Source: Planctomycetaceae bacterium (GTDB lineage Bacteria > Planctomycetota > Planctomycetia > Planctomycetales > Planctomycetaceae). From it: a DNA stretch of 12,223 nucleotides. The position numbers and the translations under genes were made by a program. Below are positions 6,345 to 12,223 of the stretch, in pieces. Under the pieces are notes generated by a model. That model did no database searches and was not told the origin of the DNA. It saw nothing but the letters and a program-made list of their open reading frames with translations. Location of the stretch: NCBI GenBank assembly GCA_029259875.1, contig JAJDEK010000374.1:1-12223 (forward strand), written 5' to 3'. Every line of letters begins with the position of its first letter. The first letter of the stretch is position 1.

Positions 6345-7310
6345 ATGGGTTGGAAAGGCACAGTAAGATCATTAGCCGCTGCCGCTCGAGCAGCAGAACG
6401 TGATGCGCAAAGACGACGTAAAATTGCGATGAAAGAGCAAATGATTACCGATGCCGCCGATGCAGTTGCAGATTGGGAAAATTATATTGACGACCTTATT
6501 TCAGTCCATGTTGACCTAGCAGATAAAATTGATTGGTCCGAAATTTCTGATCGCCCTTCTCCTCCAAAACCACTATTTTTAAAGTTTCATCAGGATGCAG
6601 CGCAACGAGAGCTTGAAAACTTTAAGCCTCGTTTTTTCGATTTCTTATCTGGAGGTAGCGCAAAAAAAATTAGCAAACTAAAAAAAACCTTAGAGGAAGC
6701 ACCTACAATTGATAAGGAAAAATTTGATGCAGAAAGTAAGGCTTATCAAATAGCCCTTGAAGAGTGGGAAACAGATACTGATCTTGCAAAACGCCTACTG
6801 GCCGGCGACATGAAAGCGATGTCCGAAGTCATTGAAGAAATGCAATCCTTCGAAGAACAAGCCCTCATCGGTTCTTCAGTTTCGTTTGCGATCAATGAAG
6901 AATGGATTCATGCGAAACCAGAAGTCCATAGTGAAGAAATCATTCCAAACATGCGCCGTAAGCAACTGGCGAGCGGAAAGCTCTCAGAGACGAATATGCC
7001 AATCGGGCAATTTAACGAACTCTATCAAGACTATGTGTGCAGCGTCGCACTCAAAGTTGCAGGTGATTTATTCCATATCATACCGCTTGATGAGGTCTTT
7101 GTAACATGCATGGCAACAATGCTAAACACAAATACCGGCCATCAGGAACTAACTCCAATTTTATCCGTACAATTTGTTCGTGAAACATTTCGCGCACTAA
7201 ACCTAGCGAACATTGACCCCTCTGATTCAATGCGGAATTTTAATCACAATATGTCATTTAAGAAAACAAAAGGCTTTGCCTCTGTAGAGCCATTAAAACC
7301 TATTTCTTAG
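6345..7310 (+). CDS. Orphan soluble protein with N-terminal MGWKG motif, unknown function
   Basis: 321 residues, no membrane segment or signal peptide. After 'MGWKGTVRS' comes a very basic alanine-rich helix (residues 10-32). A long acidic/basic helical region follows to about 165, with proline-rich 'RPSPPKPLF' at 69-77 and coiled-coil-like 'KKISKLKKTLEE'. A more globular C-terminal half carries 'GSSVSFAINEEWI', 'GQFNELYQDYVCSVALKVAGDLF' and 'DPSDSMRNFNHNMSFKKTKGF'. The motif-rich ends suggest a conserved family, and I have an impression of similar proteins in unrelated bacteria, but I know no function for it. It has a strong ribosome site and stands alone between the resolvase and the oriT-like region, so it is probably cargo. 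No catalytic residues are evident. Confidence 0.82.
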   Translation: MGWKGTVRSLAAAARAAERDAQRRRKIAMKEQMITDAADAVADWENYIDDLISVHVDLADKIDWSEISDRPSPPKPLFLKFHQDAAQRELENFKPRFFDFLSGGSAKKISKLKKTLEEAPTIDKEKFDAESKAYQIALEEWETDTDLAKRLLAGDMKAMSEVIEEMQSFEEQALIGSSVSFAINEEWIHAKPEVHSEEIIPNMRRKQLASGKLSETNMPIGQFNELYQDYVCSVALKVAGDLFHIIPLDEVFVTCMATMLNTNTGHQELTPILSVQFVRETFRALNLANIDPSDSMRNFNHNMSFKKTKGFASVEPLKPIS

Positions 7311-7319
7311 CAAATGCGA

Positions 7320-7690
7320 TTAATCAGAAACCAGCATGAACCCATGAATGGGTCATGACGCTACACGCTACCTCATTGAGATTAAAAGACGAATCCGGTT
7401 CGAAGTTGCCGAACAGTATCAGCTTGCACAGATTGACGTTGCACGTTTGGGCATTGGTCTGGTAATTTAAGTTTAGGTGCAAGATATGCGCGGAAGTTCC
7501 GCGCCTCTTGCCAAGGGAGTGGGCTTTGCCCCTCCCATTGGATCCCTCCCCATATAACGTCAAACAGGCATTGAGCCTTGTCTGACGTTCGGCTTACAGC
7601 CGTGGCGCGGAAACGCGCCTTGTTACGCCCATCAATGAATGGGCGTGCATTGGGTGAGGCAAAGCAACCCCCAACCAGGACAACCCAAAT
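7320..7690. other. Probable origin of transfer (oriT) region, dense in inverted repeats
   Basis: The gene-free 380 bp before mobC carries a run of hairpins: ACCCAT-ga-ATGGGT (7340-7353, extended with one bulge to 7335-7357), GTTCG/CGAAC (7398-7414), TTGCAC/GTGCAA (7439-7482), GCGCGGAA-g-TTCCGCGC (7488-7504), GGGAG(t)GGGC-ttt-GCCCCTCCC (7515-7536), an imperfect 15-bp pair at 7556-7589, CGGCT-tac-AGCCG (7590-7602), GGCGCG-gaaa-CGCGCC (7604-7619) and ACGCCCAT/ATGGGCGT (7625-7646). Placement directly upstream of mobC and the relaxase gene is typical of oriT. I cannot identify the nic site. Confidence 0.7.
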
Positions 7691-8101
7691 ATGAACACCA
7701 AACCCAAAGTTCCGGGTTCTGGCAAGACCACGAATAGTGGCTCAGAAACCCGTCAGCGCAACAGGTCAGTAACCGTGCGCTTAAACGACAGTGAACAACA
7801 AACCATCGCCAAACAAGCAGATGTCAGACGCACCAGCTTAAGTGCCTATATGCGTAATGCATCACTTGCTGGCGGTGATAATACGGCCTCTCGGCGCAAG
7901 CGCGTCTCCACATCAGAGGGCAGACAAATTGCTTTGGTTCTGGCTTGCCTTGGAAGATTGACCGATGATCTCAGAGCCTTTGCAATTATGTTTGCGATTG
8001 CCGAAGAAACCACGCCGCAACGTGAGAAACTGGACGCGCTTCACAGACGGATATTAGACACGCGGGATCAGTGCTTTTCTTCTCTTGGTCGTAAGCCATG
8101 A
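7691..8101 (+). CDS. mobC: MobC-like relaxosome accessory protein
   Basis: 136 residues. After a polar, Ser/Thr/Lys-rich tail (1-25), residues 28-60 ('VTVRLNDSEQQTIAKQADVRRTSLSAYMRNASL') form the ribbon-helix-helix seen in MobC proteins: a beta strand, a helix, then 'TSLSAYMR'. The remainder is helical. MobC proteins bind oriT beside nic and help the relaxase melt the strand. The gene follows the inverted-repeat region and overlaps the relaxase start by four bases (ATGA at 8098-8101), so the two are translationally coupled. An AGGAC element about nine bases before the ATG is a moderate ribosome site. The inverted repeats just upstream are likely its binding targets, so it may also control its own operon. 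Confidence 0.85.
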   Translation: MNTKPKVPGSGKTTNSGSETRQRNRSVTVRLNDSEQQTIAKQADVRRTSLSAYMRNASLAGGDNTASRRKRVSTSEGRQIALVLACLGRLTDDLRAFAIMFAIAEETTPQREKLDALHRRILDTRDQCFSSLGRKP

Positions 8102-9450
8102 TCCTGAAAGGGTCACAAAGGCGCGGTGCGGTTGATCTGGCTCTCCACCTCTCCAATGAGATCGATAACGAGAAAGTCTATGTTGCAGAAATGCGCAGCA
8201 TGGCCGCCGACAATCTCTATGATGGTTTTAGAGAATGGGAGCTTATTTGCGATCAGACCAACGCCACCAAATCGTTCTATAGCCTATCGATAAATCCAGA
8301 CCCAAACCAGCGTGGGCTAAGCGATCAAGAATGGTTGCACGCTATCAACCATATTGAAAAACGACTGGGCTTAAATGATCAACCTCGCGCTATCATCTTT
8401 CATGAAAAGGCTGGTGAGAGTAATGGTGAAATCCGAAAGCATGTTCATGTTGTATGGTCCCGCATAACCCCAGAGCTTAAAGCCGTTCATCTCGGCAATG
8501 ACCATTACAAGCTAAAAGCCTGTGCCAAGGAATTGGTCAAAGAGTTTGGTTTGGAATTGGCCTACGGTAATGCCAAAGAAAAAGCTTATGACCACGCTAA
8601 ATCGCACGGGCAAAACCGTAATCTCGATACGACCAAAGCCCGAAAGCAAACCATTACCAAGCTATGGCATGAGCATGGGGATAAGCAGGCATTCATCACC
8701 GCAATGACGAATGCTGGTTACGTGGTTGCACAGGGCCAACGCCGAGCTTTTGTAATTATCGATCAAGACGGACAGGTTCACGCACTTGCCAGACAAATTT
8801 ATGGCGAAAACACGAAAGCCATTAAAGCCCGGCTTGGTAATATTGAGTCCTGCCCATCAGTTGACGAGGCCAAAACCCAACAAAGAATAATCAAATCTTC
8901 CTTGAGCTCGAAGTGTCTTAGCGGCTCAAACCAAAAAACCGATCTTACCCGCGAGCAAAAATTATTCCAAAAACTACGGCGCATGGCACGGCGTGCCGAT
9001 AAGTTAAATATCAAGCGCAGAAGAGCCTTGAAGCATGAAGCCACAAGTATGGCATTGCGCCAGAAGCAAGAGCTTGATCGTCTTGCTCAAGCCCAGCGAA
9101 CTGAGACAACCGAGATAATGAAAAACCGAAACGCCAAGCCACCGCACGGCATAATCAAACAACTACGGAATATCTTTGGCTTTGAAATGGTATTAAGGTG
9201 GAAACATCATCTTGAGGATCAGCGCAGAGGAAAACCGCATAATGAAAAGCAATGCGACCTCAAAGATATGCACAAACTAGAGCAAGCGCGCTTAGAGCGC
9301 AAAACAACCATCATGCAACAACAGGAAAGGCGTGAAGTACGCTCCATCAAACGTCTAGCTACCAAACTTGGTTATGAGAAAGTCGTTGCTGAAAAGATCA
9401 AAAAACAACTTCGTCACAAAACGAAAATGCATCAGCTAGTTTTGACCTGA
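8098..9450 (+). CDS. Relaxase (mobilization nuclease, MobA/VirD2-related)
   Basis: 450 residues. The N-terminus 'MILKGSQRRGAVDLALHL' and the histidine block 'FHEKAGESNGEIRKHVHVVWSRI' (His102, His115, His117) match the 'relaxase/mobilization nuclease' group found with MobC on alphaproteobacterial plasmids. The histidines would bind the metal ion for strand cleavage at nic. Several Tyr residues (28, 41, 61) could be the nucleophile; I cannot choose. Residues about 189-250 ('HGDKQAFITAMTNAGYVVAQ', then 'RRAFVIIDQDGQVHALARQI') are the module that usually follows the nuclease in this group. The remainder (280-450) is very basic and helical, probably for DNA binding. It would stay covalently bound to the transferred strand and be recruited by the TraG-type ATPase. 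Start set by the ATGA overlap with mobC. Confidence 0.93.
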   Translation: MILKGSQRRGAVDLALHLSNEIDNEKVYVAEMRSMAADNLYDGFREWELICDQTNATKSFYSLSINPDPNQRGLSDQEWLHAINHIEKRLGLNDQPRAIIFHEKAGESNGEIRKHVHVVWSRITPELKAVHLGNDHYKLKACAKELVKEFGLELAYGNAKEKAYDHAKSHGQNRNLDTTKARKQTITKLWHEHGDKQAFITAMTNAGYVVAQGQRRAFVIIDQDGQVHALARQIYGENTKAIKARLGNIESCPSVDEAKTQQRIIKSSLSSKCLSGSNQKTDLTREQKLFQKLRRMARRADKLNIKRRRALKHEATSMALRQKQELDRLAQAQRTETTEIMKNRNAKPPHGIIKQLRNIFGFEMVLRWKHHLEDQRRGKPHNEKQCDLKDMHKLEQARLERKTTIMQQQERREVRSIKRLATKLGYEKVVAEKIKKQLRHKTKMHQLVLT

Positions 9451-9452
9451 CC

Positions 9453-9485
9453 TTGAAAATGCTCGCCTCAATACCCATATATAAT
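9453..9485 (+). promoter_or_regulatory. Possible promoter for the LuxR-type gene
   Basis: TATAAT at 9480-9485 is a perfect -10. The nearest -35-like hexamer is TTGAAA at 9453-9458, giving a 21-bp spacer, or 19 bp to TATATA at 9478-9483. Spacing is long, so an activator or another factor may be needed. Transcription from here would start a few bases before the hairpin at 9490-9531. Confidence 0.4.
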
Positions 9486-9489
9486 ACAA

Positions 9490-9531
9490 TGATATAGCAG
9501 TGGTAGAACCTATTCGGGTTCGCCCACTATT
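9490..9531 (+). promoter_or_regulatory. Hairpin immediately before the LuxR-type start codon
   Basis: AGTGG-ta-GAACC (9499-9510), a six-base loop, then GGTTC-gc-CCACT (9517-9528): ten pairs with a 2x2 internal mismatch. Weaker A/T symmetry continues outward. The stem ends three bases before the ATG at 9532, and no Shine-Dalgarno is visible outside it. It could be an operator for the protein it precedes, or an RNA element controlling translation. Confidence 0.6.
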
Positions 9532-9768
9532 ATGTCGCAACCACCCAAAAGAGACTGGATTTACCTCGCGCTTAAAAACGAACAACCTGCGATTTTGACG
9601 AAACGTCAGAAACAGGTGCTCGATCTCATTGCGTCTGGTTATCGTACCAAAGAGATCGCCCATGAGCTTGGGCTCAAACCAGAGACTGTGAGCCTACATC
9701 TTTGCGCCATTCGTAAGAAACTGGGGGCAAAGACGAATGCGCATTCCATTAAAATATTTTCCACATAG
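9532..9768 (+). CDS. Stand-alone LuxR/GerE-type DNA-binding protein
   Basis: Seventy-eight residues that are little more than a LuxR C-terminal HTH: 'LTKRQKQVLDLIASGYRTKEIAHELGLKPETVSLHLCAIRKKLGA' at about 23-67 matches the family blocks, including the usual 'LT.RQ..VL.LIA.G...KEIA..L......TV..H...I..KLG'. There is no receiver or autoinducer domain, so any regulation would come from level or partner proteins. It follows the relaxase gene by 81 bp with its own -10-like element. A hairpin sits at its start codon in place of a normal ribosome site. It might control the mobilization genes or the minus-strand cargo just downstream; neither is shown. Convergent to the next gene, with a 15-bp gap. 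Confidence 0.87.
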   Translation: MSQPPKRDWIYLALKNEQPAILTKRQKQVLDLIASGYRTKEIAHELGLKPETVSLHLCAIRKKLGAKTNAHSIKIFST

Positions 9769-9783
9769 GAGTATAAAGCATTG

Positions 9784-10479
9784 CTAATCATACAAGTCTG
9801 TGACAGCAAATGGATCAAACCATATATTTTTAATTTCTTCCCCTTTAATCATTAACTTAGAATTATCGCCTCCATCTTCGACTAACATATCAAATCCAGA
9901 TACAGAGGATTTCTTTTTTCCAAAATCCAAATAATACCTTTCCGCAAAAATAAGTATTACATAATCAATTTTCTCTTTTTTTGAAACTTTAATATCGTTA
10001 AGAAGCCCTACATAACCAATATACCTTCCATCAAAACATATGTTTGTGATTACTGAAACTTGTATAGATGGCTGCTGCTTGCCTGAAACAATTCCATAAA
10101 ATGGGCCATAGAAAAAATCTGTGTTAAAAATATTGATATTATTCAAATAAATAATAAAACGCCCTAAGCTATATGATATTAAAATCGAGAATATAAAAAA
10201 AATTGTATAGGGAAGTAAATTATTTATCGAAGCATTTTCGATTGGTAGAAAATACACACCAAAAATCTCTAAGCCAAAAATATCAATAATGATACAATAT
10301 AAAACGTATGAAACAGCAGTGCCTAAAAGTGAAGCCAAAAACAAAGATATAGTATCGAATAGAATATTGCCCTGCGCTAATGATATATTATATCGAGAAT
10401 GCACCTGGATAGCCATAACAAGCGTAAACCCAGATGATAAAAAGAGCAAAACTACCAGAGTTGATAAATTAAGGGACAA
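9784..10479 (-). CDS. Three-TM membrane protein with C-terminal soluble domain
   Basis: 231 residues, strongly AT-rich. Hydrophobic segments at about 5-24, 44-68 and 89-112 are followed by a soluble part from 120. That part has beta-like blocks: 'VSVITNICFDGRYIGYVGLL' (141-160), then 'KIDYVILIFAERYYLDF'. It resembles membrane proteins with a small beta-rich cytoplasmic tail, loosely recalling DUF6338-type proteins, but I would not assign it. The start is a TTG at 10479 with a poor ribosome site; starting later would cut off the first TM segment. It lies 29 bp after the 62-residue gene on the same strand, so the two are probably cotranscribed from the palindrome-rich region upstream. Function unknown; a membrane sensor or effector is possible. 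Confidence 0.75.
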   Translation of the reverse strand: MSLNLSTLVVLLFLSSGFTLVMAIQVHSRYNISLAQGNILFDTISLFLASLLGTAVSYVLYCIIIDIFGLEIFGVYFLPIENASINNLLPYTIFFIFSILISYSLGRFIIYLNNINIFNTDFFYGPFYGIVSGKQQPSIQVSVITNICFDGRYIGYVGLLNDIKVSKKEKIDYVILIFAERYYLDFGKKKSSVSGFDMLVEDGGDNSKLMIKGEEIKNIWFDPFAVTDLYD

Positions 10480-10508
10480 ATTTACTATTTAGCCAATTCT
10501 TATTTACA

Positions 10509-10697
10509 TCATTCAGCAGGTTGGGGTGATAGTGATTTTATTTTATCAATAATATCTTGTTTTGTAAAAGCCCGACCCTCGTTAGCCGCCTCTTTTCTCG
10601 CCGCTTTCCAAGCTTTAGCTAGAACATGCTGGGAACCACCCGCAATCACACGCAATTCCCGAAGAGCCCTATCCTGTTTTAACGGCATTGAGGCCAT
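10509..10697 (-). CDS. Small basic helical protein, first gene of the minus-strand pair
   Basis: Sixty-two residues from the ATG at 10697, which has GGAGAAG about ten bases upstream. An open frame continues to a TTG at 10754, but that extension falls in the 19-bp palindrome and encodes an Arg/Lys-rich stretch, so I prefer 10697. The protein is basic and helical ('VLAKAWKAARKEAANEGRAF', then 'TKQDIIDKIKSL'), with no membrane segment. The final helix could be HTH-like, but nothing is diagnostic. It leads into the three-TM protein gene 29 bp later and is divergent from the regulator at 10931. Family not recognised. Confidence 0.62.
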   Translation of the reverse strand: MASMPLKQDRALRELRVIAGGSQHVLAKAWKAARKEAANEGRAFTKQDIIDKIKSLSPQPAE

Positions 10698-10728
10698 AAT
10701 GTATAATCTTCTCCGTACAAACTTACGC

Positions 10729-10773
10729 GTGCCATATTTTAATTTAGCTCTCAACTAAATTAAAATATGGCAC
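10729..10773. repeat. Perfect 19-bp inverted repeat (operator-like palindrome)
   Basis: GTGCCATATTTTAATTTAG (10729-10747) and its exact complement CTAAATTAAAATATGGCAC (10755-10773) are separated by seven bases. It lies about 32 bp upstream of the start of the minus-strand pair, in the divergent gap facing the HTH regulator. No T-run follows on either side, so an operator or cruciform is more likely than a terminator. Confidence 0.85.
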
Positions 10774-10780
10774 TAACGAG

Positions 10781-10900
10781 TAACTTAGCTCGCATTGAGT
10801 CTAAATCTAACCGATCTCATGTAAGTTGACAAGACAATAATCATAAGTTAGGCGAACTGCTCTTTAACTTATGATTAACGCCTCTCTAACTTGCGATCAT
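10781..10900. repeat. TAACTT-type repeat cluster upstream of the 10931 regulator
   Basis: TAACTTATGATTA occurs inverted at 10838-10850 and direct at 10865-10877, as perfect 13-bp arms with a 14-base loop. A variant, TAACTTGCGATCA, is at 10887-10899, 22 bp from the second copy. Partial copies are TAACTT at 10781 and GTAAGTT (complement) at 10821. TATGAT within each perfect arm reads outward like a -10 element. A likely binding array for the neighbouring DNA-binding protein; a TTGACA at 10826-10831 lies among the repeats. Confidence 0.7.
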
Positions 10901-10930
10901 GGTTTAGGGAAACATTGAGGGGGACTTTTT

Positions 10931-11992
10931 TTGTCAAACAATACGCGTAAAGCTAATTCAGCCTCAGATGAAATTCCAGAAGAATCTGTGATTCAAAAAG
11001 AAAATTTGCTAAACAAAATGAGCTTTGCCTTATATGGCACGTCAGCAGTTAACTCTAATTTACAAAAAGATTTATTCAATTTTAGAAAGGTCGGTGGAGA
11101 TAACGTAGTTAGTGAGCAATCAATTAAAAATTGGCTGGACTTAGAAACTGACACAGCGCCGGAGAGGGCAAAAAGCTTTGCCTTCTTACATGATTTTTTC
11201 ATGCAAGCTCCTCAAAATTTAGCTAATATGATTGAGGGGCGCAAGAAAGTATATAATCAGGTAAGGTCATTCCTAGCAAAAAAAAAGTACCGAACAGAAA
11301 AAAAGGGGAAAGGAAATCCTCGCCCACTAGCCTCCTACAAGTTAGCTAAGGATGGCATTTTCATTCGAAATGAAGTTGAAAATAAAGACTTAGTTGAATT
11401 TGCAGATTCTTGGACAGGTATATATTGCTCGTATAGATTAAGACTAATTAAAAACATCAAAAAACCTTTTGCAAGTGAAGTAATTAGTATAAGGCGGACA
11501 TCAACTGCTATACTGTACAAGCACTGGCATCTGCAAGATGGACAACAGTTATCTTATTTTGAGGGTGGTGTTCTGATAAAAAGTGACACTGTTTGGATGT
11601 TGGGAGTAAAGCCACCAAATAATAGAATGCGACTATGCCATTTCAAAAAAGCTAATTCACCCAACCCCACCAATACAAAAATTAGATGGGGACTAATGCA
11701 CTCTGACGTCCCAGAACAAGTATCTGTAGAACCTGCATCAACGAGGATACTACTTATAAAGCAAAATAAAAAGATAAATGAGGCCGAGTTTGTCAAAAAC
11801 AATGTTCAATACCTCGCCTCGAATGATCTTCCCGATAAATTTCGTGAATTAATCATTAGAATGACTGCGAATCAAACTTCGGCATTTTCACTCGATGACA
11901 GTGTAACCCCTCAAGAAAACACTGATCACATTTTGAGGGTTGATCAAAGAACCATACAAAATGCATGTACATCTTTTGCCGATGAAGAATGA
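10931..11992 (+). CDS. Probable HTH transcriptional regulator with C-terminal beta-rich domain
   Basis: 353 residues from a TTG at 10931 with AGGGGG about nine bases upstream. Residues 45-90 ('LQKDLFNFRKV', 'VVSEQSIKNWLDLETDTAPE', 'AFLHDFF') look like a helix-turn-helix with 'SEQSIKNWL' as recognition helix, close to XRE-type patterns. A basic linker (102-135, 'KKKYRTEKKGKGNPRP') leads to a beta-rich domain at about 155-280 ('SWTGIYCSYRLRLI', 'ISIRRTSTAILYKHWHL', 'EGGVLIKSDTVWMLGVK', 'STRILLIK'). This layout of HTH plus 'G-x-Y-x-x-Y-R' domain I associate with alphaproteobacterial regulators that sense an unknown ligand. It is divergent from the 62-residue/three-TM pair, with palindromes between. 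AT-rich. It could instead be an uncharacterised replication protein given the repeats, but it lacks recognisable Rep motifs. Confidence 0.65.
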   Translation: MSNNTRKANSASDEIPEESVIQKENLLNKMSFALYGTSAVNSNLQKDLFNFRKVGGDNVVSEQSIKNWLDLETDTAPERAKSFAFLHDFFMQAPQNLANMIEGRKKVYNQVRSFLAKKKYRTEKKGKGNPRPLASYKLAKDGIFIRNEVENKDLVEFADSWTGIYCSYRLRLIKNIKKPFASEVISIRRTSTAILYKHWHLQDGQQLSYFEGGVLIKSDTVWMLGVKPPNNRMRLCHFKKANSPNPTNTKIRWGLMHSDVPEQVSVEPASTRILLIKQNKKINEAEFVKNNVQYLASNDLPDKFRELIIRMTANQTSAFSLDDSVTPQENTDHILRVDQRTIQNACTSFADEE

Positions 11993-12211
11993 TCCTGTAT
12001 TATTGCCGGTCAAGCATCTTAGCTAATAATTTATTATATAAACTTAGGGCTGCGCCCTCGCGCACTTCGATAAAAATAGACGGGGCCGTGTCCTCGGCTT
12101 CGCCTGTGGGCCGCACCTAGACCCCATCGATTTTTACCTCCGTTTGCACACCCCGTTTTAAGAGGCTTCCAAGGGTTGCATGTGCAACCCCTATTTCAAG
12201 GAGGCTTTAAA
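11993..12211 (+). promoter_or_regulatory. Structured GC-rich leader upstream of the last gene
   Basis: No gene in this gap. It holds AGGGC-tgc-GCCCT (12046-12058). A long imperfect stem follows: TAAAAATAGACGGGG (12071-12085) against CCCCATCGATTTTTA (12122-12136), 13 of 15 pairs, enclosing GGC/GCC mini-hairpins. Last is GGGTTGCA-tg-TGCAACCC (12173-12190), eight bases before the AAGGAGG ribosome site. The large stem ends in TTTTTA and could act as a terminator or attenuator. Confidence 0.55.
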
Positions 12212-12223
12212 ATGGGAGAAACA
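12212..12223 (+). CDS. Start of a gene running off the window (M-G-E-T...)
   Basis: An ATG at 12212 follows a perfect AAGGAGG (12198-12204) by seven bases and opens four codons before the window ends. The strong ribosome site and structured leader support a real gene. Product cannot be told. Confidence 0.6.

Noticed and set aside
7324..7563. Minus-strand open frame in the oriT-like region
   Set aside because: It runs across several inverted repeats, has no ribosome site and encodes a low-quality, Cys/Asn/Ser-mixed product.
9490..9531. Functional tRNA gene
   Set aside because: Far too short, with no anticodon arm and no CCA-end acceptor stem; only arm-like resemblance.
10781..10900. CRISPR array
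   Set aside because: Repeats are short, irregularly spaced and in both orientations; no cas genes.

Overview
This window looks like part of a mobilizable plasmid, or an integrated mobilizable element, of an alphaproteobacterium. That assignment rests on the conjugation genes: a TraG/VirD4-type coupling protein, and a MobC plus relaxase pair whose relaxase motifs I associate with alphaproteobacterial plasmids. No replication initiator, tyrosine integrase or type IV secretion channel gene is visible, so I cannot say whether the element is circular or integrated. Species cannot be fixed from the sequence.

Layout. Positions 1-169 hold the C-terminal end of a HigA-type antitoxin. Convergent to it, sharing its stop codon, is a minus-strand transfer operon: the TraG/VirD4 coupling ATPase (468-2267) followed by a small basic protein (166-441). 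A 447-bp divergent intergenic region with a three-unit, 15-bp-period repeat separates this from a small plus-strand gene (2715-2999), which is closed by a strong hairpin terminator. Positions 3100-7310 are a cargo zone. It holds a four-TM protein with a C-terminal OmpA-like domain, a small one-TM protein behind a good sigma-70-type promoter, a convergent multi-TM protein, a serine resolvase with a res-like region just upstream, and an orphan coiled-coil-rich protein starting MGWKG.

Positions 7311-9450 are the mobilization core. A run of seven or more inverted repeats without genes (probable oriT) is followed by mobC and the relaxase gene, which overlap by ATGA. Next come a 78-residue LuxR-type DNA-binding protein with a hairpin right at its start codon, then a convergent minus-strand pair (a 62-residue protein and a three-TM protein). 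Across a repeat-rich 233-bp gap lies a divergent gene for a probable HTH regulator (10931-11992). The window ends in a structured GC-rich leader and the first four codons of another gene.

How the parts fit: MobC and the relaxase would nick at the inverted-repeat region, and the coupling ATPase would hand the strand to a channel supplied elsewhere. The resolvase would resolve multimers or cointegrates. The 10509-11992 block reads as a regulated cargo module, with a DNA-binding protein, operator-like palindromes and a divergently transcribed membrane protein. Several cargo genes are AT-rich and use TTG, GTG or possibly ATT starts, unlike the transfer genes, which suggests separate acquisition. 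The best candidate for something undescribed is this regulator/palindrome/membrane-protein module. The OmpA-like four-TM protein and the MGWKG protein are next.
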